From assembly GCF_019457945.1 (NCBI RefSeq), contig NZ_JAHZSU010000002.1, positions 760,818 through 824,817 of the forward strand: DNA of 64,000 nt, written 5' to 3'. The notes under the pieces were generated by a model. That model was not told where the DNA came from. It saw nothing but the letters and a program-made list of their open reading frames with translations, and searched no databases. Positions 26,790 to 35,095 of the stretch are shown piece after piece (position 1 is the stretch's first letter; the number at the start of each line of letters is the position of its first letter). This stretch comes from Ornithinimicrobium laminariae (GTDB lineage: Bacteria > Actinomycetota > Actinomycetes > Actinomycetales > Dermatophilaceae). The position numbers were made by a program, and so were the translations under genes.

Positions 26790-27383
26790 TCAGATGAACT
26801 CCCACACGATGCCCCCAGCGCAACTCACCGCGCCAAACACACCGAGACGCCTAACGACGAACTTTACGGCGTTCTTAGGGGTTGCAAGGTAGCGGACGAG
26901 GGCTTCAAATGACATAGCGCCGGCACCCCCGAACCCAAGGCAGGCGCCAATGACTCTCTTCACCGTGGGGTTAAGAATCCCGTTAGCGGTCATAGTGTCC
27001 TTGCCAACCGTGGTGGTGCTCGGTAATGTCCCGCCGAGTTCGGCCACGACCTCGTTTTGGTCGTTCAGGACACTGATGACACCCGATTCTTCATACTGCA
27101 ACTCTTGTGCTGACTCCGGGAGCGTCGCTTTGCCGTACGAAGCCAATCCAGTATTAATGGTCTCCAGCATGGAGGGTGTCAGAACTTCTGCGTCATGAAC
27201 TGTCTCCGCTGCACCGGGAAAATTCGCTGCTTGGTGAGGAGTGTTATGCACAGTCGGTAAGGTTTGATTATTGCTGGACGCCCCAGAGGCATCTTCGCTA
27301 GCCATGGAGGCGCCAGGAGTAGCTGTCATCAAGAACGCCGCAGCGGTCAGTGTGACCAGTCCGTTTCGTAGGTGTGTCTGCAT
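26790..27383 (-). CDS. Secreted bacteriocin-like precursor protein
   Basis: 197 aa from ATG 27383 behind AAGGG. A signal peptide (basic start, TLTAAAFLMTATPGASMASE) is followed by an acidic, Ser/Thr-rich propeptide. The about 60-residue C-terminus has hydrophobic and cationic stretches and two Cys (VIGACLGFGG ... GAVSCAGGIVWEFI). This matches the look of Gram-positive secreted antimicrobial precursors, but I cannot name a family. It is the last gene of a three-gene minus-strand set with two small membrane proteins. Confidence 0.65.
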   Translation of the reverse strand: MQTHLRNGLVTLTAAAFLMTATPGASMASEDASGASSNNQTLPTVHNTPHQAANFPGAAETVHDAEVLTPSMLETINTGLASYGKATLPESAQELQYEESGVISVLNDQNEVVAELGGTLPSTTTVGKDTMTANGILNPTVKRVIGACLGFGGAGAMSFEALVRYLATPKNAVKFVVRRLGVFGAVSCAGGIVWEFI

Positions 27384-27405
27384 CGTTGATCCCTTCAATG
27401 TTCTT

Positions 27406-27678
27406 TCAGAGTGTTTTCTCACCGGTCAGCATGATCCCTGCCAAGATGCCGTTCCCCGCGGCAGATGCAGCAATGATCAGCGGGATGTATCCACCGAACC
27501 CATCATCAGGTGGCATGCCTATGGAGAACAGGATGTATGCGCAAGCCCCCAGAAAGATGCCAAGAAGTATTACCTTGGCTTCTCTTTTGGTGTCCTTCTC
27601 CGTGGATTGGTTTTCACCGAATACTGCTTGCTCATCTGGTCCATCGAGGCCCAGCCACTTGCTCAGTTTTGTTGTCAA
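27406..27678 (-). CDS. Small membrane protein, island module B
   Basis: About 90 aa from TTG 27678, chosen because GAGGTG lies six bases upstream; GTG 27687 is the alternative. A charged N-terminal half (LSKWLGLDGPDEQ) is followed by two hydrophobic segments (ILLGIFLGACAYILFSIGM and IPLIIAASAAGNGILAGIML). It lies 22 bases before the secreted precursor on the same strand. A role in immunity or export is possible but unproven. Confidence 0.6.
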   Translation of the reverse strand: MTTKLSKWLGLDGPDEQAVFGENQSTEKDTKREAKVILLGIFLGACAYILFSIGMPPDDGFGGYIPLIIAASAAGNGILAGIMLTGEKTL

Positions 27679-27874
27679 GTTGTTCACCTCTTTCTCGGTA
27701 CTTCGTATTGAGAAACGAATGTTGGTGGCCATCCACCCCAGCGTTGGCCGACTGCGGGCGAAACGACGAGTCTGCAGGTTGCAATCGCCTAGCAGCGACG
27801 CCAAAGATGACACCCGCGGGACCGGATATTGCTAGTCCGACCACGCAGGCCGCAAGCAACCATGGCGAATTCAT
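27632..27874 (-). CDS. Small single-helix membrane protein
   Basis: 80 aa from ATG 27874 with a strong AAGGAGG five bases upstream. One N-terminal membrane helix (WLLAACVVGLAISGPAGVIF) is followed by a polar tail. The 3' end overlaps the start of the next gene by 47 bases, so the two are coupled. No family recognised. It opens the three-gene module that ends with the secreted precursor. Confidence 0.55.
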   Translation of the reverse strand: MNSPWLLAACVVGLAISGPAGVIFGVAARRLQPADSSFRPQSANAGVDGHQHSFLNTKYRERGEQLDNKTEQVAGPRWTR

Positions 27875-28014
27875 CGCGGCCTCCTTACGGGAGCAACTTG
27901 CGAGGGCGGTGATGTTGATGTCACTCACATTACGAATTGAGCACCCGAGACGACAGGGCCAAAAGGTTTAACCATTTGTCTAGGTTTTGGGTCAGGATGA
28001 GCCCGAAAGATGGT

Positions 28015-29190
28015 CTAGGCAGGCAGGTGGGCTTCAACCACCCAGCGATCATTGACCGGACCCGCTGTTGCCGATCCACCCAAGGATGAGGCGCGCTCAC
28101 CAATACCGATGATTCCCTGCCCCGAGGTGAGGGAGGGATGCAGGGACTCCCGTTTGCGAGCGAGCGTGATCTGGGACTCAACCAGGACCGTGATCTGTTC
28201 TTTGTCGAGCTTGACGGCAAAATCGCAGCGGCTGCCGGCCGGAGCGTGTTTGCTGACATTCGTGAGTGCTTCTTGAGCAATCCGGAAGGTGGCCTGCTTC
28301 GTTGATAGGCGCAGGCTCTCCCAGCCCGTGAGCGCGTAGTCGGCCTTGACGTCGAATCCGACAGCAGCGACTCGTGCGACCAGGGTCTCAAGGGCCCCGG
28401 GAAGTCCCAAGGTGGTGAACGTTGCGTCCAGACTGTGCCGTGTTCCGACGTCCCCTTCGGAGCGGAGCACGCCGAGCAGGGCGCGCAGCTCAGTGAGGGC
28501 GGAGCGCGAAGTCTCATTGACCTGGCGCAGGACCGCCTGTAGCTCTTGTGGGTCATCGCTTCGGCGACGGCTCACGCTTTGCAGGGAGATCAGAGTGAGT
28601 TCGTGGGCCACGATGTCGTGCAGGTCTCGTGCGATCGCTGTTCGTTCGTCACTGCGCGCTTGCTCAGCACGTTCCTCCTCGCGGTGCAGTCGGCGCTTGG
28701 TGAGAGCGAGCTCGAGGACCACGACACGGATGAAAGTTCCTATAGCAGCGCTGAGGAGGAACAGCAGCACCTGACCCCAAAAAACTTGTGCTTCTTCACC
28801 GAAGTAGTTGGTCGCCCACCAGGTCCAGCCAACGAAGCCTGTCAGGGTGGCAATTGAAAAGGCCGGACGGCTCAGCGCGGTACCCGCCGCCAGGATAATC
28901 ATGGCGGACATGATGGCTGTGCCGACTCTGTCTATGTAAAGGACCGCGCCGAAACTTCCGGCCAATCCGATAAGCGCGCCCAACGCCGGCAATCGCAGCA
29001 CGACGGGCCAGGAGGCATGCAGCAAGAAGAATGCGAGCAAACCAGCGGCGCCACCTACGGCTGAGCCCCGGACGAACTCATCGATCACGCTGACGATTGC
29101 GATTGCAGCAACGACGGCAACTAACCAGTTGGGGACCCGGTAGTTGGCGCGCAGAAAATCGATGCCCTGGGCTAGACGGGTATTGCTCAT
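28015..29190 (-). CDS. NarL-type sensor histidine kinase
   Basis: 391 aa. About five hydrophobic segments occupy residues 18-160 with almost no extracytoplasmic loops. A HisKA_3 dimerisation helix follows with phospho-acceptor His191 (RTAIARDLHDIVAHEL), then a HATPase domain with QEALTNVSKHA (N box) and SGQGIIGIGERASSLGG (G box). Kinases of this form sense membrane-proximal or hydrophobic signals. Its cognate regulator is probably the divergent gene at 29643; the small secreted peptide gene lies between them. Confidence 0.9.
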   Translation of the reverse strand: MSNTRLAQGIDFLRANYRVPNWLVAVVAAIAIVSVIDEFVRGSAVGGAAGLLAFFLLHASWPVVLRLPALGALIGLAGSFGAVLYIDRVGTAIMSAMIILAAGTALSRPAFSIATLTGFVGWTWWATNYFGEEAQVFWGQVLLFLLSAAIGTFIRVVVLELALTKRRLHREEERAEQARSDERTAIARDLHDIVAHELTLISLQSVSRRRSDDPQELQAVLRQVNETSRSALTELRALLGVLRSEGDVGTRHSLDATFTTLGLPGALETLVARVAAVGFDVKADYALTGWESLRLSTKQATFRIAQEALTNVSKHAPAGSRCDFAVKLDKEQITVLVESQITLARKRESLHPSLTSGQGIIGIGERASSLGGSATAGPVNDRWVVEAHLPA

Positions 29191-29328
29191 CTGGCGCAGA
29201 GAACGCTCGGTCGGCCAGCCATGCGTTCGAAGGTATCACCGCTCATGACGAACGCCCGGTTAGTCACAACACGTAGATCCCCGCGGCAGTTGGTAGCTTC
29301 CTTGACTCGCTGGGCGTGCGCTTCAGAG

Positions 29329-29496
29329 CTAGCAGTGCTCACCCCAGAGGGGGCCGAGTAGCCAGCACGGGTCGATGTCATTGGCGCCCGCTTCAGATGC
29401 TGGGGCTTGCTCAACGGCGTGGCTCGGTGCCGCGGCGCTCGCGGCCAAAGCGATCGAAGCGATGAAGCCAACAGATATCCGGTGGGCAGTGTTCAT
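29329..29496 (-). CDS. Small secreted peptide (possible frame-disrupted larger protein)
   Basis: From ATG 29496, with GAGGGAG five bases upstream, the frame gives 55 aa: a signal peptide (MNTAHRISVGFIASIALAAS... cleaved near SHA) and a short product ending DPCWLLGPLWGEHC with two Cys. Alternatively, a one-base shift near 29350 continues in the frame that ends at 29187 and adds about 50 residues (HAQRVKEATNCRGDLRVV ... SVLCAR). The stop of that frame overlaps the kinase ATG (ATGA). So it is either a tiny exported peptide or a frameshifted about 103-aa secreted protein coupled to the kinase. Confidence 0.5.
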   Translation of the reverse strand: MNTAHRISVGFIASIALAASAAAPSHAVEQAPASEAGANDIDPCWLLGPLWGEHC

Positions 29497-29642
29497 CGGT
29501 GCTCCCTCTTCGTATGCTGAGCGACGTTTCTGGATGGAATGCCAGGCTGGCAGGTTGGAGGCTCCGGTCCAATAGTCGTTCGTCTAGAGATTGTTAGCGA
29601 CCTGGGTCCCCGTCGACCTCTAGGCGTCACTAGGCTGGGCCC

Positions 29643-30374
29643 ATGGTTGATTCATCAAGAGAGACGGTGCTTGAGCGCGTTCGCATCTTGATAGCAGAAG
29701 ACCAGCCGCTGATGCGCCAAGCACTCGCCGATTTCTATGGGGAAGAGCCTGGGCATGAGGTGGTGGGTGTGGCCGCCGATGGGGTAGAGGCGGTCGAGTT
29801 AGCGAGTGAGCTGAAGCCCGACGTGATTCTGATGGACATCGACATGCCCAGACTGAACGGCATCGATGCGACGCGTGAGATCAGCCAGCACCAGAACCAT
29901 CCACGAATTGTCATGCTCACCACGTTTTCGGTGATGGACAAAGTGAGTGCCGCACTACGGGCAGGCGCTTCGGGCTATCTCGTCAAAGATGCAGCGCCTG
30001 AAGAGCTGCTGCAGGCGATTGCCAGAGTGATGCAGGACGAGACCGTTTTGTCACCTGCGGTCACTCAACTCTTGGTGGATGAAGTGACCGCTGACACGGC
30101 GCAGGCCCGATCGAAATCGCCCGGAGATGACGGCACGCCACAACTGACGACCCGCGAGTTGGAGGTTCTAGAGCGACTGGCGGGGGGACTTAGCAACAAA
30201 GAAATCGCGCAGGATCTTTTCCTTTCAGAAGGCTCGGTGAAACTGCACCTCGGCAAGGCCTGCGACCGGTTGGGTGCCCGTGACCGAGTCCAATTGCTGG
30301 TCAGAGCTGTCGAGCTGGGGATGGTGACCCCATCGCTGGCCCGCCCGGAGACAGTTTGGGACAGACTTTCTTAG
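29643..30374 (+). CDS. LuxR/NarL-family response regulator
   Basis: 243 aa. The receiver domain has the acidic pair near ILIAEDQ and phospho-acceptor Asp65 (VILMDIDMPRLNG); the conserved Lys is in GYLVKDAAP. The C-terminal LuxR helix-turn-helix (about residues 170-230) reads LTTRELEVLERLAGGLSNKEIAQ. It faces away from the kinase and secreted-peptide genes, leaving a shared promoter region of about 150 bp where it could autoregulate. Confidence 0.92.
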   Translation: MVDSSRETVLERVRILIAEDQPLMRQALADFYGEEPGHEVVGVAADGVEAVELASELKPDVILMDIDMPRLNGIDATREISQHQNHPRIVMLTTFSVMDKVSAALRAGASGYLVKDAAPEELLQAIARVMQDETVLSPAVTQLLVDEVTADTAQARSKSPGDDGTPQLTTRELEVLERLAGGLSNKEIAQDLFLSEGSVKLHLGKACDRLGARDRVQLLVRAVELGMVTPSLARPETVWDRLS

Positions 30375-30392
30375 CCTGGGTCGAAGACCCGA

Positions 30393-30433
30393 GAACCCCC
30401 GACTGCCGGTGTGTAGGGGCAGTCGGGGTTTCT
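30393..30433. terminator. Bidirectional terminator
   Basis: GAACCCCCGACTGCC pairs with GGCAGTCGGGGTTTC (one bulged C), flanked on the right by TTTCTTG. It separates the response regulator from the convergent monooxygenase operon. Confidence 0.85.
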
Positions 30434-30452
30434 TGACGGTATGCGGTGGTGG

Positions 30453-31577
30453 CTAGACGCCGACTGGCACCTGCAAGAACTCAGGGCTGGGCTCGACGCC
30501 TTCCTTGATCTCCAACTCACGAATCAGCGGGATGACGTCGCGGCCGAAGCGCTCGACATCTTCCTTGACGTGCAGGAAGCACAGCAGCATCAGGTTGACA
30601 CCAACCTTGCGGTATTCGATGATCCGCTCGGCGACTTGCTGCGGGGTGCCAATCAGGCCAGTGCGGAAACCGTCGTTGTATTGGACGAGGTCCTTAAACT
30701 CCGAGTCGGCCCACATGCCCTTCTTGTCTGCGGTTGCAGCGCCAGCCTGTTTCACCGCGGTGCCGAAGTTGTTGACCTTTTCGACGTCAGCCTTGGCGAT
30801 GATCTCCTCGACTACGGCAACGGCTTCTTCCTCGGTGTCGCGGACGACGGCGAAGCCGTTGAGGCCAAACTTAATGTCGCGCCCGTTGGTGGCTGCCTGG
30901 GCACCAACATCCTGGACCTGCTCAGCGGTCTTCTCGATGCTGCCGCCATTCATGAAGTACCAGTCAGAGACGCGGCCGGCCATCGCGCGAGCCGACGTCG
31001 AGTTACCGCCCTGGAAGATTTCTGGTGCAAACTTCGGTGCTGGCCTGAACGTCACATCGCGCGTGCGATAGAAGTCCCCGCGATAGGTGAAGTCGTCCTG
31101 CGCCCACAGGCCGCGCAGCACGTCGATGAACTCTTCGGCACGACGGTAGCGCTCTTCGTGGTCCAACCACGGCAAGCCAAGCTTGGTGTATTCGTCCTTG
31201 AACCAACCGGAGACCACGTTGAGGCAAAGTCGGTTGTCGTACAACTCCTGAGCCGTCGCGCCCAGCTTGGCCAGGATCGTCGGTGGCCACTGACCGGGGT
31301 GAACGGCGGCGATGACCTTCAACTTCTCGGTCTTGGAGAGCAAGCCCAAGGAGAAGGACACCGACTCGTGCTGGGCATCCGCGCCATACGAGGCGAGGTA
31401 ACGGACTTGAGTCAAGGCATAGTCGAAGCCGACCTGCTCAGCGATTTGGGCCGTCTCGATGTTGTAGTCGGGGGTGTGGTTTGTCCGCTGTTCGATGGTC
31501 GAGACCACCAAACCACCTGAGACGTTGGGGACCCAGTAAGCAAACTTCAACGGGTCCGATGAGGGTGACAAAGTCAT
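30453..31577 (-). CDS. sfnG: Dimethylsulfone monooxygenase-like LLM flavoprotein
   Basis: 374 aa luciferase-like flavin monooxygenase. The start FAYWVPNVSGGLVVS and the segments LCLNVVSGWFKDEYTKLG and PEIFQGGNSTSARAMAGR are those of SfnG/SsuD-type enzymes, which use reduced FMN to cleave C-S bonds. The N-terminus favours SfnG (dimethylsulfone to methanesulfinate). It overlaps the flavin reductase gene by four bases. A SAM riboswitch heads the operon, consistent with sulfur scavenging when methionine/SAM is low. Confidence 0.87.
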   Translation of the reverse strand: MTLSPSSDPLKFAYWVPNVSGGLVVSTIEQRTNHTPDYNIETAQIAEQVGFDYALTQVRYLASYGADAQHESVSFSLGLLSKTEKLKVIAAVHPGQWPPTILAKLGATAQELYDNRLCLNVVSGWFKDEYTKLGLPWLDHEERYRRAEEFIDVLRGLWAQDDFTYRGDFYRTRDVTFRPAPKFAPEIFQGGNSTSARAMAGRVSDWYFMNGGSIEKTAEQVQDVGAQAATNGRDIKFGLNGFAVVRDTEEEAVAVVEEIIAKADVEKVNNFGTAVKQAGAATADKKGMWADSEFKDLVQYNDGFRTGLIGTPQQVAERIIEYRKVGVNLMLLCFLHVKEDVERFGRDVIPLIRELEIKEGVEPSPEFLQVPVGV

Positions 31578-32101
31578 TCGGAGGCTCCATTCGAGCGGTG
31601 AACTGGCACGAACTCACCAGCGTGGTGGACAAGCGGTCGGATATTTGGGTTGGTTGCCTGTGAGGTCACGCGGCCAATGACGAGCAGGCTGTCGCCGGCG
31701 TCGACGAGGTCATGGATGGTGACGACGAGACGGGATGCTGCGCCGTGGATCTCGGGCAGTCCTTCGTCGCCGAAACCCCAGACGCCGTCGTGGACGAAGC
31801 GCCTGGAGCGGTCGCGGGCATACCGCGTGGCTATGTCGTTTTGACCCTCGCTCAGTAAGTGGAGAGCTGCTGACCCGCTGCGGGCAATAGTGGACAAACT
31901 CGACGAGGTGCGCGAGATGTTGAAGGAGACCAGCGCCGGCTCCATAGAGACCGAAACCACCGAAATTGCGGTGAAGCCAACGGGTCCGCGGCTGCCGGTG
32001 CCGGTGATGACCCAGGCACTCGAGGCGACGTTGCGGAAGCAGTGCTTGATGTCGACGTCAGCATCGGCTGCGGTTCGGGCGGGCAAAGTGGCGAGTGGCA
32101 T
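31574..32101 (-). CDS. Flavin reductase (FMN reductase component)
   Basis: 175 aa from ATG 32101 with GGAGG five bases upstream. It is a flavin-reductase-like split-barrel domain: FRNVASSAWVITGTG, the VSMEPALVSFNISRTSS flavin-binding loop and VIGRVTS near the end. It would deliver reduced FMN to the adjacent SfnG-like monooxygenase. The ATGA overlap supports a 1:1 two-component system. The riboswitch's closing stem lies over this gene's ribosome site. Confidence 0.87.
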   Translation of the reverse strand: MPLATLPARTAADADVDIKHCFRNVASSAWVITGTGSRGPVGFTAISVVSVSMEPALVSFNISRTSSSLSTIARSGSAALHLLSEGQNDIATRYARDRSRRFVHDGVWGFGDEGLPEIHGAASRLVVTIHDLVDAGDSLLVIGRVTSQATNPNIRPLVHHAGEFVPVHRSNGASE

Positions 32102-32103
32102 GA

Positions 32104-32200
32104 TTCCTCCATCGATCCTGGCGTGAGCACCCTTTGACAAGCCGTCGTGGGTTGCTGCGGCGTCAAGGAGCCAGATCTCTCAGCCGCTCTGGATGGTGAC
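32104..32200 (-). promoter_or_regulatory. SAM riboswitch (S-box type, possibly SAM-I/IV variant)
   Basis: On the minus strand the conserved core is visible in order. P2 is GCGGC/GCCGC around an internal loop GAGAGATCTGGCTCC. Then come AGCAACCC, a short P3, AAGGGTGCT, and CGCCAGG able to pair with the CTGG loop as a pseudoknot. The outer stem CCATC (32192-32196) pairs with GATGG (32109-32113), which touches the GGAGG site of the flavin reductase. This suggests SAM-dependent control of translation. The usual P4 arm of SAM-I seems missing, which favours a variant class. Confidence 0.75.
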
Positions 32201-32355
32201 TTTAGATTTGCACCAGCCAGAGAGCCTGTCAACCAAGAAAATGAAGAATCTGCGATAGTAGTTTGTCAGATAGGCCAATAGGGCGCGGAATCCGCGTCGA
32301 TAGCGGGAGACTTGGCTCGCGCTGAATGCTGACTTGCGCTATAGCCGAAGAAAAT

Positions 32356-33696
32356 TTATCGGGTGATGCCTGTCACGAGCCAGGCATCTCCCCGCGCTCT
32401 CCAGCTCAACCCGGCTGCCCGCATACCCATGAAGGCAGTGAAAGCGCACCACAGGATGATCAGACCTGTCGTCCCGGTGGCGCCCATGAGTGGGCCGATC
32501 GCCAACAGGGGCAGATAGGCAACCAGCATTACCGTTTGCGCGATAGAGAGCCATTTGGCGTCTCCGGCGCCGATCAGCACGCCATCGAGCACAAAGGCGA
32601 TGCCGGCGATTGGCTGACCTAGCCCGACGACGATGAGCGCGGCAGCAAGGGCCGCATGGACGGCGGGGTCGTTGGTGAAGCCGAGCGGGATCACTTGGTG
32701 GAAGGCAATCAGCAGCAGGCCGAGGATGACGCCAAACCAGATGCCCCAGCGCACCATTGTGGAAGTTGCTTCACGTGCGCCCTTCACATCGGAGGCGCCG
32801 AGATACTTGCCGGTGATCGCTTGGCCCGCGATGGCTAGAGCATCGAGCGCAAAGGCCAGGGCGCTCCAGACGGTGAGGGAGACCTGGAATGCGGCCAGCT
32901 GAGCATCGCCCAAATCGGCAGCAACCCAAGTGGTGGCAACGAGCGCGGCGCGCAACGACAGCGTGCGAATAAGCAGGGGTATGCCGCCAAGGGCCGAGCG
33001 CAAAACGCCGGCTGGGTGGAAGGCCAGGGAAGCGGACTGCTTGCGCGCGCCACGTAAAACGACCCAGGTCAGAGCTAAGGCCATACCGGTTTGAGCGGCC
33101 ACCGTGCCCCACGCTGCACCACTGATACCAAAGCCAAATCCGTGCACGAAGAGCAGCGACAGGATGGCGTTGGCGGTGAAGCCAATAGTGGCCACGATGA
33201 GGGGAGTTCTGGTGTCCTGCAACCCGCGCAGCACACCCGTGGCTGCGAGCACGAGCAGCATTGACGGGATTCCCAGAGCGCTAATGCGTAGGTAGATAGC
33301 GGCTTGATCGAGAGCGGCGGGGGACGCTGAGAACAGTTCAACCAAAGGGCGGGCGCCAAGAATCATCACGCCCATCGTGAGGATTCCTAAACCTAGGGAA
33401 AGCCATATTCCGTCGATCCCGGCGCCCAGTGCTCCGGCCTTGTCTTGGGCTCCTAGTCGCCGGGCCACCACGGAGGTTGTGCCATAGGCCAAGAACACGA
33501 ACATGTTCACGGCGGTCAACAAGATTCCCGTTGCTACACCCAGTCCGGCCAGGGAAGTTGTTCCTAAATGGCCAATGATCGCGCTATCAGCCAGAAGGAA
33601 GAGTGGCTCGGCCACAAGGGTGAGAAAGGCTGGGATCGCCAAGGTGAGAATTTCTCTCCGTCGGCTTGAGGTGTCGCTACCCGCGGTTGAAGTCAC
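32356..33696 (-). CDS. MATE family efflux transporter (DinF-like)
   Basis: 446 aa from GTG 33696. Twelve hydrophobic segments in two related halves are typical of multidrug and toxic compound extrusion proteins. EPLFLLADSAIIGHLGTTSLAGLGVA is the conserved first-helix region of the DinF branch. It exports drugs or metabolites using an ion gradient. It is transcribed alone, divergent from the PAS-ANTAR regulator. Confidence 0.9.
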   Translation of the reverse strand: MTSTAGSDTSSRRREILTLAIPAFLTLVAEPLFLLADSAIIGHLGTTSLAGLGVATGILLTAVNMFVFLAYGTTSVVARRLGAQDKAGALGAGIDGIWLSLGLGILTMGVMILGARPLVELFSASPAALDQAAIYLRISALGIPSMLLVLAATGVLRGLQDTRTPLIVATIGFTANAILSLLFVHGFGFGISGAAWGTVAAQTGMALALTWVVLRGARKQSASLAFHPAGVLRSALGGIPLLIRTLSLRAALVATTWVAADLGDAQLAAFQVSLTVWSALAFALDALAIAGQAITGKYLGASDVKGAREATSTMVRWGIWFGVILGLLLIAFHQVIPLGFTNDPAVHAALAAALIVVGLGQPIAGIAFVLDGVLIGAGDAKWLSIAQTVMLVAYLPLLAIGPLMGATGTTGLIILWCAFTAFMGMRAAGLSWRARGDAWLVTGITR

Positions 33697-33836
33697 GGAA
33701 TAATTCTATGGGTAGTTCGAGGTGTGGGTTTGGTAAAGGGATGGTAAATTATTTAAAGCGATCGATTCAGGCAAAGGCCTGGCGCCCGAGGGGGGCGGAG
33801 TTTGTCCCAAAGGTCGCATGAAGTGGAGTGAAGAGA

Positions 33837-34838
33837 ATGCCTCGCACGCTTTCAGAGGTCGCGATCTTTAGCTTGGATGTGCCCTCAATGGTGGGAACTT
33901 ATAGCGCTGAGCTTCAGGAGTTGTACGGTCTGCCTGCCGAGGGCCCGGCCAATACCGACATTTTGTTGAAGCACGTGCGTCCCGACGACGCTGAGCGGCT
34001 GACCAATATGGTGATGGAGTGCGCGCAATACGGCGGCACCTACGCTTTGCCGCATCCCAAAATGTTGGACGACGGGACCGAGATCTGGACTTGCACCCTG
34101 GTTCAAGGGGTTCAAGATGACAGTGGCAGTGTCAGCACCGTTTTTGGCTATGTCGTAGACCTAACTGATGACGCGCGCGACAAGGTCAAAAGCGAAGTGC
34201 GGGATGAGTTATCTAAGGCACTGGAGTCCCGGGCGATCATTGACCAGGCCAAAGGCATCGTTCGGGTTGTCTATGGGATGACCGAACAAGAGGCCTTTTC
34301 ACTCCTACAGTGGGTCTCTCAGCGCTCGCAGGTGAAGTTGCGCATGTTGGCCGAGCACGTGGTTAATCGCGTGGCAACCCGATTCGCAGGGGCCGATGAG
34401 TTGCGCGCTGATCTGGATGCTCTGTTGCACGAGGCAATGAAGGCGGTGACCACGCTTGGGCCAGTTAGTCCGGTCATCGCTGCTGAAGACGGCGAAGAAA
34501 CTGAACCTGAAGGTGTCTCAATCGCGGTTCACCGATCCAAGCTCGGGGCAGTTGTGCGCGTTGGGGGAGTGTTGGACCTGGCATCTGGCCCGTTGATCAA
34601 CGAAGCGATGAAGCAGGCTGCGCAGATCGTTCGCAAAGCGCATCGGTCCTCGCGGGAGCCGCAGCGAGTTCTTTTAGATATTCATCGTGGTCAACGCATA
34701 GGTCCCTCTGTGCTCGACATGGTGGCGGAGTGGGATGGCCGTTTGGCAAAGGACTCCACGTCTTTGGTTGTGTTCGACGGTGCACATGAGACTTCTGCCA
34801 AAGAATTTTTGAATCCACAGCCTACTGGCGGCGTTTAA
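33837..34838 (+). CDS. PAS-ANTAR-STAS-like regulator
   Basis: 333 aa from ATG 33837 (GGAG eight bases upstream; GTG 33828 is the alternative). Residues about 10-115 form a PAS fold with HVRPDDAERL and the DGTEIWTC strand. Residues about 125-185 are an ANTAR domain (SRAIIDQAKGIVRVVYGMTEQEAF), which binds dual-hairpin RNA to prevent termination. The last 100 residues (VAVVRVGGVLDL-like strands, LLDIHRGQRIGPSVLDMVAEW) resemble a STAS/anti-sigma-antagonist domain. It is therefore probably an antiterminator tuned by a small molecule and perhaps a kinase. Confidence 0.8.
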   Translation: MPRTLSEVAIFSLDVPSMVGTYSAELQELYGLPAEGPANTDILLKHVRPDDAERLTNMVMECAQYGGTYALPHPKMLDDGTEIWTCTLVQGVQDDSGSVSTVFGYVVDLTDDARDKVKSEVRDELSKALESRAIIDQAKGIVRVVYGMTEQEAFSLLQWVSQRSQVKLRMLAEHVVNRVATRFAGADELRADLDALLHEAMKAVTTLGPVSPVIAAEDGEETEPEGVSIAVHRSKLGAVVRVGGVLDLASGPLINEAMKQAAQIVRKAHRSSREPQRVLLDIHRGQRIGPSVLDMVAEWDGRLAKDSTSLVVFDGAHETSAKEFLNPQPTGGV

Positions 34839-34886
34839 GCACTTCAAAGCCCTGCTGTTGTCTAAGTGACGGGTGTGTCAACACCT

Positions 34887-34950
34887 TTATCCACAGGCTG
34901 TGCACCATGTGTGGATATCGATGCACAGGATGTGCACAGGGCTATCCACA
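34887..34950. promoter_or_regulatory. DnaA-box cluster upstream of dnaB
   Basis: A perfect TTATCCACA at 34887-34895, a one-mismatch box (complement ATATCCACA) at 34910-34918 and another (CTATCCACA) at 34942-34950 lie within 64 bases, with weaker TGTGCACA-like sites between. A small hairpin GGTGT-GTCA-ACACC (34871-34884) precedes them. The rest of the 257-bp gap before dnaB shows nothing else. DnaA is probably able to bind here and control dnaB, or be titrated by it. Confidence 0.65.
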
Positions 34951-35095
34951 AGTTCATTTTGGCTTCTGCCTGCCTCGCCGTAACGTGACTCGATGCGTCT
35001 CATTCTGGGGGTATGTCACACCCCAATGATGGGATGCGTATGTCTCCAGCATCCCTGCGCGGAGACCGCCCGCGAGGCCTGGTGAGGAGTCTTGA

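Noticed and set aside
34887..34950. Chromosomal replication origin at the DnaA-box cluster
   Set aside because: Only three good boxes and no AT-rich unwinding region or dnaA/dnaN genes nearby, so a regulatory or titration role is more likely.
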